DNA of 64,000 nt from assembly GCF_025847205.1 (NCBI RefSeq), contig NZ_JAOYTH010000012.1:182250-246249 (forward strand), written 5' to 3'. Source of the DNA: Pararhizobium sp. YC-54 (GTDB lineage Bacteria > Pseudomonadota > Alphaproteobacteria > Rhizobiales > Rhizobiaceae). Made by a program: the position numbers and the translations under genes. The notes under the pieces are model-generated. The model was not told the DNA's origin. It worked only from the letters and a program-made list of their open reading frames with translations, and searched no databases. Position 1 is the first letter of the stretch. Every line of letters begins with the position of its first letter. This document shows, piece by piece, positions 56,427 through 64,000 of this stretch.

Positions 56427-57142
56427 CGGAAGCCTCCATTGGCTGAGAAACGGAATTCCGGATCATAGGCGAGGCGGTAGGTCGTCGTCAGGTGGTTTCG
56501 ATCGCTGTTCCAGGCGCCGCCGCGAAGCACACGGTATGGTCCGGCGCTCACCGCTGCGTGCCCGCCTTCATACGGTGCGTAGAGATCACGGGTCCACTCC
56601 CAGACGTTGCCGGCGAGATTGAGGACGCCTTCGCTGCTTGCACCATCAGCGAAAGACACCACCGGCGCGGTCATCGGATAGCCGTCGCGCGCGTCGCCTG
56701 AGCAGCAGGCATCGGCGCCGGAATTTGCGCGTGTTTCGTCCGGCCGGGCCTCGCCCCATGGAAACACAGCCCCCTTCGTTCCTCGCGCCGCCCGCTCGTA
56801 TTGCTGTTCCGACGGCAGAACCAATCCGTAGTGACGGCAAAAGGCATCGGCGTCCCCCCAGCTCACCCCGACCACCGGCCGCTCATCCAATCCGAGGAGC
56901 GGGTGGTTGGCGTAGAAGGCGGGACGGTGCCCAGTCGCGTTGATGAAGCGTCCATATTGCCTGTTCGAGATCTCGGTGCGGTTGATCGCGAACGGCCGCC
57001 CTTCCAGAACGCGGGCCGGCCGTTCGTTTTCGGGGCCGTCGTCACGGCCGAAAACAAACGCCCCGGCGGGAATTTCGATCAGCGGATTGTCGACGATGGG
57101 GTTTATGTCGGCGGCGGCGGCGCGCAAAGTCACGGTCATCAT
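56405..57142 (-). CDS. SUMF1/FGE-fold protein lacking the formylglycine-generating Cys pair
   Basis: Protein of about 245 residues with the formylglycine-generating-enzyme fold: IEIPAGAFVFGRDDG, INRTEISNRQYGRFINATGH, PVVGVSWGDADAFCRHYG, NVWEWTRDLYAPYEGG and NGGFRCVRSAP. In true FGEs the two copper-binding cysteines lie in the segment after the GGS/GGA turn. Here that segment reads GGAWNSDRNHLTTTYRL without Cys, so sulfatase activation is unlikely. The start is uncertain (ATG 57142 or 57139; a TTG at 57172 would add a hydrophobic N-terminus suggesting export). It is 19 bases after the ATPase gene and overlaps the propeller gene. Confidence 0.8.
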   Translation of the reverse strand: MMTVTLRAAAADINPIVDNPLIEIPAGAFVFGRDDGPENERPARVLEGRPFAINRTEISNRQYGRFINATGHRPAFYANHPLLGLDERPVVGVSWGDADAFCRHYGLVLPSEQQYERAARGTKGAVFPWGEARPDETRANSGADACCSGDARDGYPMTAPVVSFADGASSEGVLNLAGNVWEWTRDLYAPYEGGHAAVSAGPYRVLRGGAWNSDRNHLTTTYRLAYDPEFRFSANGGFRCVRSAP

Positions 57143-57161
57143 GATTGCCGCCGCCCAGGTG

Positions 57162-58223
57162 TCAGAAGTCAACACGATCTTGAGTCTCTCCGTTGAACAG
57201 AAACACGCGATCCGCCGCGACCTTGACGCCGATCTCCTTGTCGATCTGACCAGTAAAATTCTTGTCGGCACGCAAGGTCATGAGTTGACCTCCCAACCGT
57301 AGACTGACGAGGGTGTTCTCCCCGGTGAGCTCCACCGAGTAGATCGGGGCAACCAGATTGACATCGGCATCCTCGGCCCCGGCCGCAAGGACGTCTTCCG
57401 GGCGGACACCAAGGACGGCTTGCGAAATGTTGGCCCGGCCCAGGCCTCCGACCCGGAAGCCGGCGCTGGCGAATACACCCTCCCTCACCTCCCCCGGAAT
57501 GAGGTTCATCGGCGGCGAACCAATGAAGCCGGCCACGAAGAGCGTGCGCGGATCGTTGTAGATTTCCCGCGGCGTTCCAAGCTGCTCGATCACGCCCTTG
57601 TTCATCACGGCCACGCGGTGGGCGAGCGTCATTGCCTCTATCTGATCATGCGTGACATAGACCGTGGTGACCTGCAACTCGTGTTGAAGGTGCTTCAGTT
57701 CGGCCCGCATCTGGGTGCGAAGCTTGGCGTCGAGATTGGACAGAGGCTCATCCATGAGAAAGACGCGCGGCGTGCGCACGATCGCGCGGGCGAGTGCGAC
57801 GCGCTGGCGCTGGCCGCCGGATAGCTCCTTTGGCAGACGCGACAGCATCGAGTCGAGTTCGACGCGCCGCGCGACCTCGGCTATTTGCCGTTTGCGTTCG
57901 GCCGGTGGCACTTTGCGAATCTTCAGCGGATAGCCGATATTGTCCTCGACCGTGAGGTGCGGATACAAGGCATAGGACTGGAAGACCATCGCGACGTCGC
58001 GATATTTCGGCAGGACATCGTTGATGCGGTCCGCGTCGATGTAGATGTCGCCCGAGGTCGCTTCCTCGAGACCTGCGACCATGCGCATGGTTGTCGTCTT
58101 GCCGCAACCGGAAGGTCCGAGCAGAACGAGGAATTCTTTGTCTTTGATCTCGAGGTTGAAATTGTTTACGGCGACAAATTCGCCGAACTTCTTGCAGACG
58201 TTATTGAATGTCACGGACGCCAT
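57162..58223 (-). CDS. Sugar-type ABC transporter ATP-binding protein (MsmK/UgpC-like)
   Basis: ATPase of 353 residues. [29 protein letters not shown] and YVTHDQIEAM are the nucleotide-binding motifs. The C-terminal regulatory region contains the TOBE-type segments LGVRPEDV and ENTLVSLRL. The start ATG at 58223 follows the permease stop by 5 bases; the longer frame overlaps that permease. Substrates of this class are sugars, polyols or glycerol phosphates. Confidence 0.93.
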   Translation of the reverse strand: MASVTFNNVCKKFGEFVAVNNFNLEIKDKEFLVLLGPSGCGKTTTMRMVAGLEEATSGDIYIDADRINDVLPKYRDVAMVFQSYALYPHLTVEDNIGYPLKIRKVPPAERKRQIAEVARRVELDSMLSRLPKELSGGQRQRVALARAIVRTPRVFLMDEPLSNLDAKLRTQMRAELKHLQHELQVTTVYVTHDQIEAMTLAHRVAVMNKGVIEQLGTPREIYNDPRTLFVAGFIGSPPMNLIPGEVREGVFASAGFRVGGLGRANISQAVLGVRPEDVLAAGAEDADVNLVAPIYSVELTGENTLVSLRLGGQLMTLRADKNFTGQIDKEIGVKVAADRVFLFNGETQDRVDF

Positions 58224-58228
58224 GGGGC

Positions 58229-59098
58229 TCAACCTTTGACGGCACCCAGGGACAGCCCCCGGACGAGATGCTTCTGGACGATGAAGGCGAAGATGACGAT
58301 CGGCACGCAGGCCATGAACCCGGCCGCGCTGATTTCGCCCCAATAGGTCTTGTACTGCGTCACCCGCCCGGCGATGCCGATCGGCAAAGTTTGCGCCTGC
58401 TCAGTCAGCGTAATGATAAGGGAAAGCAGGAACTCGTTCCACGAGATGATCAGGCAGAAGATCGCCGTCGCGGCTAGGCCGGGCCGGGCCAAAGGCAATG
58501 CCACATGCAGGAATGCCCCCCAGCGCGTGTCGCCGTCGACGATCGCCGCCTCCTCCAGCTCGACCGGAAGATCCTGAAAATAGCTTTTCATCATCCAGGT
58601 CGCAAACGGCAGGTTGAAGGCGGTGTAGGCAACGATGAGAGCCGACTTCGTGTTGAGCATGTCGAAGTAGTTGAAGAACAGATAGAGCGGAATGATGCTG
58701 ACGATGGGCGGCATCATGCGCGTCGACAGGATCCAGAAGGAAATCTGCTTGCGCCATTGCCAAGGATAGCTGAACCGCGCGAGGGCATAACCGGCCATCG
58801 TGCCGAAGACGAGGGACACGGCCGTCGTTCCCATCGCAACGAGGAAGCTGTTCAGCGCGTAACGCAAGAACGGACGTTGAATGAAGGCTTCGTCGTAGTG
58901 CTTCAGTGTCGGGTGCCAGGGGAGCCATTCCGGCGGCACGGCGAAAATGTCGATATCAAACTTGAACGAGTTCGCCGCGATCCAATAGATCGGGAAAAGC
59001 GTGAAAACCAGCGCGACAAAGATCGTTAGATAGGCCGACAGGCGGATGAAGACCTCCCTGGTGCGGCTGCGCGCGCGTATGGTCATCGCCGTCATCAT
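58229..59098 (-). CDS. Sugar-type ABC permease (MalG/UgpE-like)
   Basis: Inner-membrane permease of 289 residues. The first helix (LTIFVALVFTLFPIYWIA) is followed by a loop and further helices. The EAA loop (DLPVELEEAAIVDGDTRWGAFLHVALPL) is the family hallmark. The start at 59098 has GGAG upstream; a second ATG is at 59095. It is three bases after the other permease. Confidence 0.92.
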   Translation of the reverse strand: MMTAMTIRARSRTREVFIRLSAYLTIFVALVFTLFPIYWIAANSFKFDIDIFAVPPEWLPWHPTLKHYDEAFIQRPFLRYALNSFLVAMGTTAVSLVFGTMAGYALARFSYPWQWRKQISFWILSTRMMPPIVSIIPLYLFFNYFDMLNTKSALIVAYTAFNLPFATWMMKSYFQDLPVELEEAAIVDGDTRWGAFLHVALPLARPGLAATAIFCLIISWNEFLLSLIITLTEQAQTLPIGIAGRVTQYKTYWGEISAAGFMACVPIVIFAFIVQKHLVRGLSLGAVKG

Positions 59099-59100
59099 GG

Positions 59101-60024
59101 TCACTCCGCCAGCCGCATGCGTTTCATGAACCAGGTGCTCAGAACGATCGTCACGAACAGCACGAACAGCGATATCGCCGCCGCATAGCCGATATCGGCG
59201 AAGCGGTAGGCGACCTGATAGATATAGAGACTTAGCACCTTTGTCCGGTCGGCCGGTCCGCCGCCCGTGAGGATGAACACCAGATCGAAGAGACGCAAAG
59301 CATCCATGACGCGCAAAAGCAGGGCAATGGCAATGACAGGCTTGAGGAACGGTACCGTCAGGTCCCAGAACTGCCGCCAGGACGAAGCGCCATCGAGTTC
59401 GGCTGCCTCGTATGGCTCGACCGGCAGACTGGCGAGGCCCGCCAGCATCAGCAGGAACATGAACGGCGTCCACTGCCAGACATCGGCGACGATGATCGAG
59501 AACATCGCGAGGCTCGCGTCGCCCGCCCATGCCTGCGCGGGGAGGCCAAGACGGAACATGATTTCATTCAGGACGCCGAACTGCGGTTCGTAGATGATCT
59601 TCCATGTGATCGCGACCGCGATCGGCGGCAGCATCATGGGGATCATCAGGACAGTCTTCAGAAAGGTCAGCCGGCGGACATACTTGTCGAGCAGCAGCGC
59701 CAGACCGAGACCGAGAAGGAACTCGGCTGTCACCGCCGAGACGGTGAACACGGAGGTGTTCAGCAACGCGACATGGAATTGCTGGTCAGACAGAAGCCGC
59801 AGGAAATTGCCAGGACCGACGAAATCCCATGGCACGTCGGGATTCGGGCTGATCTTGTGAACCGCGGCATAGAACATGTAGATGCTCGGAAAGATCGTCA
59901 GCCCCAGCAGGATGAGCATCGTCGGCGCAAGCATGAGGATGCGTAAATGGCGCTCCGCCCACCGCTCCAGAGTGCCACCTGGCCGAACCGGCGCGGTCAA
60001 CGGTGCATTCGCGGATGTGAACAT
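59101..60024 (-). CDS. Sugar-type ABC permease (MalF/UgpA-like)
   Basis: Inner-membrane permease of 307 residues. Six helices are predicted, the first in LRILMLAPTMLILLGLTIFP. The EAA loop reads EPYEAAELDGASSWRQFWDLT. GGGGAG precedes the ATG at 60024; the longer frame lacks a ribosome site. It is separated from the binding-protein gene by 220 bases that contain a strong hairpin. Confidence 0.92.
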   Translation of the reverse strand: MFTSANAPLTAPVRPGGTLERWAERHLRILMLAPTMLILLGLTIFPSIYMFYAAVHKISPNPDVPWDFVGPGNFLRLLSDQQFHVALLNTSVFTVSAVTAEFLLGLGLALLLDKYVRRLTFLKTVLMIPMMLPPIAVAITWKIIYEPQFGVLNEIMFRLGLPAQAWAGDASLAMFSIIVADVWQWTPFMFLLMLAGLASLPVEPYEAAELDGASSWRQFWDLTVPFLKPVIAIALLLRVMDALRLFDLVFILTGGGPADRTKVLSLYIYQVAYRFADIGYAAAISLFVLFVTIVLSTWFMKRMRLAE

Positions 60025-60073
60025 CGGTCGCTCCCCTACAGAGGCGCAAAAGGACACCGTAATACTTTGAATG

Positions 60074-60106
60074 GCACATGCCCCCCCGATTTTCGGGGGC
60101 ATGTGC
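60074..60106. promoter_or_regulatory. 12-bp stem-loop between binding-protein and permease genes
   Basis: GCACATGCCCCC (60074-60085) pairs perfectly with GGGGGCATGTGC (60095-60106) around a 9-base loop. There is no T-run on the minus strand. The position, after the binding-protein gene and before the membrane genes, fits an mRNA 3'-end stabiliser that gives more binding protein than permease, like the phnS-phnT hairpin. Confidence 0.6.
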
Positions 60107-60244
60107 TGAAACCCTGCCCCGGCGCCTGAACATCAGGTTTCAGGGCCACCAAAGGCCATCGCCGGCATCGTCGCGGGAGCGAAGTTCGAAAACCCCGGTC
60201 GCTGCTGCATGATCCCCGAAAAGTCCGGAAAAGATCATGCTCGC

Positions 60245-61504
60245 CTATTTGAGGCCGGTAATCTGCTCGACCGCCGTCTGCGAGTTCTTCAGCGCCTCTT
60301 CCGGCGTGATCGTGCCGGCGACGGCCTTGGAAAGCTCGATGCCGAAGGCATTCTCGATCTCCGGCCACTTCGGATGACGTGGACGCGGGGTCGAGGCCTG
60401 GATTGCCTCCATCAGCACTGGATAGTGCCGGAACTTCTCTTGGCTCGTCAGTTCCGGATCGGTAAAGACCGAGGTCCGGACGGGTGGATTGCCGCGTGTG
60501 GCGGAAATCTTGATCTGTTCGGCCGACGTCGCCCAGACCGTGAAGTCGAAGGCTTCCTGCTTGTTCTTGGACGCCGCCATAATACCCATGGTCCAGTGGC
60601 CGATTTCCGAGCTTCCCGGCTTGGTTCCGGCGGGAATGGTGCTGTAGGAAATCTTGCCGACCATCTTCGACTGGCTCGGGTCTTCAAAGGTGGCAACCCA
60701 ATTCGGCCAGTTGATCGACGAGGCCGCCGCGCCGGCAGCGAGTGCCGTGCCGACCTCGTTGGCATTGTAACTCTCGACCCCCTTCGGCGAGATGTCTCTC
60801 AACGCAATGAACGTTTTCATCGCCGCCGCCCCTTCCGGCGTATCGATCGTTACCTTGGTCCGGTCGGCATTGAAGAGATCGGCGCCATAGGACCAGAAGA
60901 TCGGCATGAAATCGGCGACCACCGGGTTGCCCTGACCGCCGCGGAAGACGTAACCGAAGTAACGGCCGCCGCCGCTGTCTGTCAGCGCCTTGCCCGCCTT
61001 CAAAACGTCATCCCAGGTTTTCGGGGCATCGACGCCGGCTTCCTTGAATTTGGTGGCGTCATAGAAAAACATCTGTGCATTTCCCACATAGGGCAGGCAC
61101 ACGTAAGGTCCCGTATTGTAGGGGTTGCGGCAGATCGCCAGCGACTTCGAAAGGAAATCGCTATCTGGCCCTTCCATTCCGGCCGACTTGAAGTAGGCCG
61201 TCATATCCTCCAGATGCCCGTTCTCGGCGAAAAACGGAATCCACGGATCGTCCATCAGGATGATATCGAAGACACCGGATTTGGTGGCGCCGGCATTTGC
61301 CCCCTGTTCGAAAACATTGGCGTAGGGGGCCTGGACGATCTCCACCTTGGTGCCCTTCAACTTCGAATAGTCGGCGGCCGCGGCCCTGAGGCCGTCTCCT
61401 TCGCTGCTTGACGGTACGAGGATTGTGATGTCGGCCCATGCGGCTCCGTTGAGCGCGAGTACGGACGTCGCGATAGCCAAGGTGAAAAACAGTCTGCGAA
61501 GCAT
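60245..61504 (-). CDS. Sugar-type ABC transporter substrate-binding protein (family 1)
   Basis: Periplasmic binding protein of 419 residues. The signal peptide (MLRRLFFTLAIATSVLALNG, cleavage near AWA-DI at residue 25) is followed by ITILVPSSSEGDGLRAAAAD and the family 1 hinge regions (VCLPYVGNAQMFFYDATKFK). GGGAGG lies just before the ATG at 61504. It is the first gene of the operon with two permeases, ATPase, SUMF1-like and propeller genes. The ligand could be a sugar, polyol or related compound; neighbours do not settle it. Confidence 0.9.
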   Translation of the reverse strand: MLRRLFFTLAIATSVLALNGAAWADITILVPSSSEGDGLRAAAADYSKLKGTKVEIVQAPYANVFEQGANAGATKSGVFDIILMDDPWIPFFAENGHLEDMTAYFKSAGMEGPDSDFLSKSLAICRNPYNTGPYVCLPYVGNAQMFFYDATKFKEAGVDAPKTWDDVLKAGKALTDSGGGRYFGYVFRGGQGNPVVADFMPIFWSYGADLFNADRTKVTIDTPEGAAAMKTFIALRDISPKGVESYNANEVGTALAAGAAASSINWPNWVATFEDPSQSKMVGKISYSTIPAGTKPGSSEIGHWTMGIMAASKNKQEAFDFTVWATSAEQIKISATRGNPPVRTSVFTDPELTSQEKFRHYPVLMEAIQASTPRPRHPKWPEIENAFGIELSKAVAGTITPEEALKNSQTAVEQITGLK

Positions 61505-61699
61505 TGTATACCTCCCGTTCCGAGCTGTTATCCAAAGACCTTTTCGTAGGGGGCTCACGCTTTCCGGCACGCAGAAACGTTAACTCTGCGCCCACTCTGC
61601 GACAAGGCGAGACATCGTCCGGCATGTCATCATCGAGCCGGCTTGCTCCCGGTTTTGATTTTATCACATCAGGCGCAGTATTTAGAGAGGTTGTATTAG
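61505..61699. other. Leader region of the sugar-type importer
   Basis: No gene is seen. It should hold the promoter of the binding-protein gene on the minus strand; an AT-rich stretch lies at 61655-61700. Its far end abuts the deleted insertion sequence at 61700, so upstream control sequences may have been changed by the insertion. Confidence 0.4.
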
Positions 61700-61913
61700 G
61701 GTGGTGACGATTTAAGGATTTAGGATTGCCAAAGGGGCGCAAATCGGATTGCCGAACTCTACAAGGTGCGCAATCGCATCGAGCGCTTCTTCAACAAGCT
61801 CAAACAGTTCCGACGCGTCGCAACCCGATATGACAAGCTCCAGGCCAACTTCATGGGCGTCGTTAAACTCGCAGCCATCGCCATCTGGCGCAAATAGTTA
61901 AATCGTCACCACC
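61700..61913 (+). mobile_element. Internally deleted IS5/IS427-type element (214 bp)
   Basis: The perfect 16-bp terminal repeats GGTGGTGACGATTTAA (61700-61715) and TTAAATCGTCACCACC (61898-61913) enclose the 3' end of a transposase gene. That frame reads NRIERFFNKLKQFRRVATRY at about 61772-61831, then DKLQANFMGVVKLAAIAIW and a stop at 61894-61896. The rest of the transposase is missing. With both ends intact and no enzyme of its own, it could be moved by a related complete element. Confidence 0.85.
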
Positions 61914-62073
61914 GCCTAGCGCCTTTCCGTCCTTTGCCGCCGCCGCTGACAGGTCGCGGCGAGGCGGCCGGAACGATCGGCGCCCATCGCGTCGCGGTCA
62001 TTCCGTTCGCGCCGCCCAAAACCTGCAAACAATCCGGACCGCATTGCAAGACGCCCAATGTCATCTTTTCTTG

Positions 62074-62102
62074 GGAACCTTGCAGCACAGCCGGCATCAA
62101 AT
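62074..62102 (+). promoter_or_regulatory. Candidate ECF promoter of the sigma-factor gene
   Basis: GGAACCTT (62074-62081), 12 bases, then GCATCAAAT (62094-62102). The same two blocks with the same spacing occur at 62818-62846 upstream of the DUF4142 gene. GGAAC is the usual ECF -35 core. Confidence 0.65.
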
Positions 62103-62125
62103 AGAATCCCGAAAGGAGAACGCAG

Positions 62126-62815
62126 ATGCGAGCTTTACAAAATGCCATCCCTCATTCACCCGCCGCGCAGGAGGCCGGTCTCATTCGCCGTGCGGTTGCT
62201 GGGGAGGTCGAAGCTGTCCGAGAGATCATCAAAAGCCATAACCAGCGCCTGTACCGTCTCGTCAGGGCTGTCGTCCGCAGTAATGCGGACGCGGAAGACG
62301 TGCTGCAGGATGCCTATCTCCGCGCCTTCGGCAGCCTTGATAGCTTTCACGGTGAGGCGTCCCTCTCGACATGGCTGTCGCGCATCGCCCTCAATGCCGC
62401 GCTCATGCATTTGCGTGCACAAAAGCGGCGAAAACGGGCCGGCACCGCCGTTGGCCCTGCAGAGGCCGAGGTCATCCCCTTCCCGGTTGCTTCTTCCACC
62501 GCCGATCCGGAGCGCATCATGGCGCAGCGACAGCTTCTCCATCTCGTCGAGGAGGTGACTGACGCGCTTCCCGGAGCTTTCCGCCTCGTCTTCGTCGCCC
62601 GCGTTATCGAAGGCTTGAGCGTCGAGGAAACGGCGGTGTTGCTCGATCTTCCTCCGGCTACGGTGAAGACACGCCTCCACCGCGCGCGAAAACTGATCCG
62701 GACCCGGCTCGAAGAGCAGATCGGCCCGGTGCTTGTCGATGCGTTCCCCTTCGCCGGCACCCGATGCGACCGGCTGACGGACGCCGTACTCGAAAAGCTC
62801 GGCTTCCACAAATAA
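62126..62815 (+). CDS. ECF-type RNA polymerase sigma factor
   Basis: Sigma factor of 229 residues. Region 2 (about 25-100) includes VRSNADAEDVLQDAYLRAFG and TWLSRIALNAALMHLRAQKR. Region 4 (about 145-200) has LVFVARVIEGLSVEETAVLL and PPATVKTRLHRARKLIRTRL. The start has AAAGGAG upstream. No anti-sigma gene lies next to it; instead DUF4142 and cupredoxin genes follow. A matching promoter motif in front of this gene and the DUF4142 gene suggests autoregulation and a small local regulon. Confidence 0.93.
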   Translation: MRALQNAIPHSPAAQEAGLIRRAVAGEVEAVREIIKSHNQRLYRLVRAVVRSNADAEDVLQDAYLRAFGSLDSFHGEASLSTWLSRIALNAALMHLRAQKRRKRAGTAVGPAEAEVIPFPVASSTADPERIMAQRQLLHLVEEVTDALPGAFRLVFVARVIEGLSVEETAVLLDLPPATVKTRLHRARKLIRTRLEEQIGPVLVDAFPFAGTRCDRLTDAVLEKLGFHK

Positions 62816-62817
62816 CG

Positions 62818-62846
62818 GGAACCTTTCGGCCGAAGCAGCATCCAAT
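62818..62846 (+). promoter_or_regulatory. Candidate ECF promoter of the DUF4142-cupredoxin operon
   Basis: GGAACCTT (62818-62825), 12 bases, then GCATCCAAT (62838-62846). It begins right after the sigma-factor stop and matches the motif upstream of the sigma gene in 16 of 17 positions, with identical spacing. Confidence 0.68.
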
Positions 62847-62899
62847 GCTGTGTAAACCGAAACAGGCGCGGGCCACCCGCTGGCGCCAAGGAGACCCCG

Positions 62900-63421
62900 A
62901 TGAAAATCCTCGTTACCGCACTCGGCACGGCATGCCTCATTCTGTCTGCATCCATCGCTGGTGCCGCCGACAAGCCGACCGATCCGCAGATTGCCCACAT
63001 AGCTTATAGCGCGGGCGTCATCGACGTTGAGGCGGCCAAGCTGGCGCTGTCGAAAACCAAGAATGCAGATATTGCTGCTTTCGCGCAGTCGATGCAGAAG
63101 GACCACGAAGCCGTCAATGACATGGCGCTGGCGCTGGTGAAGAAGCTGAATGTGACGCCGCAGGACAACGCCACCAGTCAGGCGCTCGCCAAGGCCGCCG
63201 AGGAAAAGCGCGCCGAACTCGGCAAGCTTGACGGTGCAGCCTTCGACAAAGCCTATATCGACAACGAGATTGCCTATCACAGCCAAGTGAACGGCGCGCT
63301 GGAAACACTGCTCATTCCTTCGGCAGAGAATGCCGAGCTGAAAGGCTTGCTGGAGACCGGTCTGAAACTGTTCCAGGGTCATCAACAGCATGCCGAACAC
63401 GTCGCAGCAGCTCTGCAATGA
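62900..63421 (+). CDS. DUF4142 periplasmic protein
   Basis: Exported protein of 173 residues. The signal peptide (MKILVTALGTACLILSASIAGA) is followed by the helical, ferritin-like DUF4142 domain (IAAFAQSMQKDHEAVNDMAL; YIDNEIAYHSQVNGALETLL; FQGHQQHAEHVAAAL). Several His and Glu residues repeat at helix faces, which suggests metal binding. CAAGGAGA precedes the ATG. The stop overlaps the cupredoxin start as ATGA. The pair probably functions in stress or metal defence, as inferred from the ECF control. Confidence 0.88.
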   Translation: MKILVTALGTACLILSASIAGAADKPTDPQIAHIAYSAGVIDVEAAKLALSKTKNADIAAFAQSMQKDHEAVNDMALALVKKLNVTPQDNATSQALAKAAEEKRAELGKLDGAAFDKAYIDNEIAYHSQVNGALETLLIPSAENAELKGLLETGLKLFQGHQQHAEHVAAALQ

Positions 63422-63750
63422 CGAGGAACCTCCTTAACCGGCGGCAGCTTCTCATCACCGGCGCTGCGGTACTCTCCGGCCATACGCTCGTCCGCGCACA
63501 CAACGGCACGGTTCATGTTACCATCGACAAGCTCGCTTTCCTTCCCGCCGAAATCCAGATCAAGGCCGGCGAGACTGTTGAATGGACCAACAAGGACCGC
63601 TTCGCTCACACGGCGACGGTCAAGGGTGGTTGGGACGTCCTAATCCCGCCCGGAAAGACGGCGACGCATGTAGCGACCGTCGACGATACCGTCGACTACT
63701 ACTGCCGTTTCCATCCCAATATGAAAGGGCGGATCGTGATCTCGGCGTAA
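63418..63750 (+). CDS. Tat-exported cupredoxin (amicyanin/pseudoazurin-like)
   Basis: Small blue-copper-type protein of 110 residues. A Tat-like signal (LNRRQLLITGAAVLSGHTLV) is followed by one cupredoxin domain. Copper ligands are visible: His in RFAHTATV and Cys, His and Met in YYCRFHPNM. AGETVEWTNKD is the usual strand before the first ligand. It is coupled to the DUF4142 gene and might carry electrons or sequester copper in the periplasm. Confidence 0.9.
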   Translation: MTRNLLNRRQLLITGAAVLSGHTLVRAHNGTVHVTIDKLAFLPAEIQIKAGETVEWTNKDRFAHTATVKGGWDVLIPPGKTATHVATVDDTVDYYCRFHPNMKGRIVISA

Positions 63751-63799
63751 AGCGCCGACGATGCCGGGCGGAAACGCCCGGCATCCAAGGACCCTGACG

Positions 63800-63886
63800 A
63801 TGAGTATGCTCGAACAGGCCTATTGTTGCTCCGAAGACGTGCGCGCGGGGCTGATTTCGGCCAGGATCGAGCGTCCTTCGCTCTAG
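63800..63886 (+). pseudogene. 5' fragment of a gene cut by an insertion sequence
   Basis: An ATG with AAGGA 8 bases upstream opens a frame (MSMLEQAYCCSEDVRAGLIS) that ends in TAG after 28 codons, exactly where the insertion-sequence end begins. The stop appears to be created by the junction. The original gene is the next member of the ECF-linked operon and cannot be identified from the short remainder. Confidence 0.55.
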
Positions 63887-64000
63887 GCTGTAGTGACGAA
63901 TTAATCATTTGATCCAAAGCATGATGCTTGCGAGCTTGATGAAGCCAAGGAAGTTTTGGGCGAGCTTGTCGTAGCGAGTTGCGATGCGACGCCATTGTTT
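63887..64000 (-). mobile_element. IS5/IS427-type insertion sequence (cut by window edge)
   Basis: The end GCTGTAGTGACGAATTAA (63887-63904) resembles the terminal repeat of the deleted element at 61700, which shares GTGACGA and TTAA. The transposase 3' end lies immediately inside. The element continues past the window. The exact left boundary may be one or two bases off, because such elements insert at CTAG-like sites. Confidence 0.8.
63905..64000 (-). CDS. IS5-family transposase, C-terminal part
   Basis: The minus-strand frame reads KQWRRIATRYDKLAQNFLGF, then IKLASIMLWIK and a stop at 63905-63907. The RRIATRYDKLAQNF motif is characteristic of the C-terminus of IS427-group transposases, with the catalytic Glu lying upstream, outside the window. 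A full gene probably continues on the other side of the edge. Confidence 0.88.
   Translation of the reverse strand, partial: KQWRRIATRYDKLAQNFLGFIKLASIMLWIK

Noticed and set aside
56405..57142. True formylglycine-generating enzyme
   Set aside because: The two active cysteines are absent and no sulfatase is encoded nearby; called SUMF1-fold only.

Overview
The window looks like an accessory catabolic stretch of a Rhizobiaceae genome (Rhizobium, Sinorhizobium or Agrobacterium type), possibly a megaplasmid or chromid. The evidence is high GC, dense operons with ATGA overlaps, a Sinorhizobium-type phnW-phnA-phnY phosphonate pathway, a Rhizobium-type matR-matA-matB malonate locus, many ABC importers with dedicated regulators, a slipin-NfeD pair and a rhizobial-type intergenic repeat. 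I see no rRNA, tRNA, CRISPR array, replication gene or phage gene.

Layout. 1-10.5 kb: 2-aminoethylphosphonate (AEP) uptake (substrate-binding protein, ATPase, permease cut by the window edge), then phnW-phnA-phnY, a Na/Pi cotransporter and a divergent LysR regulator. 10.7-12.5 kb: a D-aminopeptidase and a decayed MFS transporter. 12.5-16.7 kb: an unassigned nitrogen pathway (ornithine-cyclodeaminase-like, isochorismatase-like, glutamine-synthetase-like, N-formylglutamate-amidohydrolase-like). 16.85-20.6 kb: malonyl-CoA synthetase, malonyl-CoA decarboxylase and the GntR regulator MatR with a perfect palindromic operator candidate. 20.7-28.4 kb: an M20 peptidase with a complete oligopeptide-type ABC importer and an RpiR regulator.

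28.4-41 kb: a scar joining SDR and tautomerase fragments, then an oxidoreductase, a LysR, a VOC dioxygenase-like protein, a YcaC-like hydrolase, XapX, a Tat-exported YtcJ-like amidohydrolase, DoxX, an MFS exporter, a Tat-exported chloroperoxidase-like hydrolase and two divergent AraC regulators. This is the least understood block and may handle an aromatic or electrophilic compound. 41.4-45.5 kb: a triple-GAF histidine kinase, a receiver protein and a receiver-adenylate cyclase. 45.8-52.8 kb: a second oligopeptide-type importer with a cytosine-deaminase-like amidohydrolase. 53-55.2 kb: slipin and NfeD. 55.4-61.5 kb: a sugar-type ABC importer whose operon continues into a SUMF1-fold protein and a secreted beta-propeller.

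61.7-64 kb: an internally deleted IS5-type element, an ECF sigma factor with DUF4142 and cupredoxin genes, and a second IS5-type element that cuts off a following gene. Two matching promoter-like motifs suggest that the sigma factor controls itself and the DUF4142-cupredoxin pair.

Most of the window is therefore independent import-plus-degradation cassettes, each with its own regulator. Insertion-sequence remnants and gene scars at 12.3, 28.5, 30.3, 61.8 and 63.9 kb mark past rearrangement.
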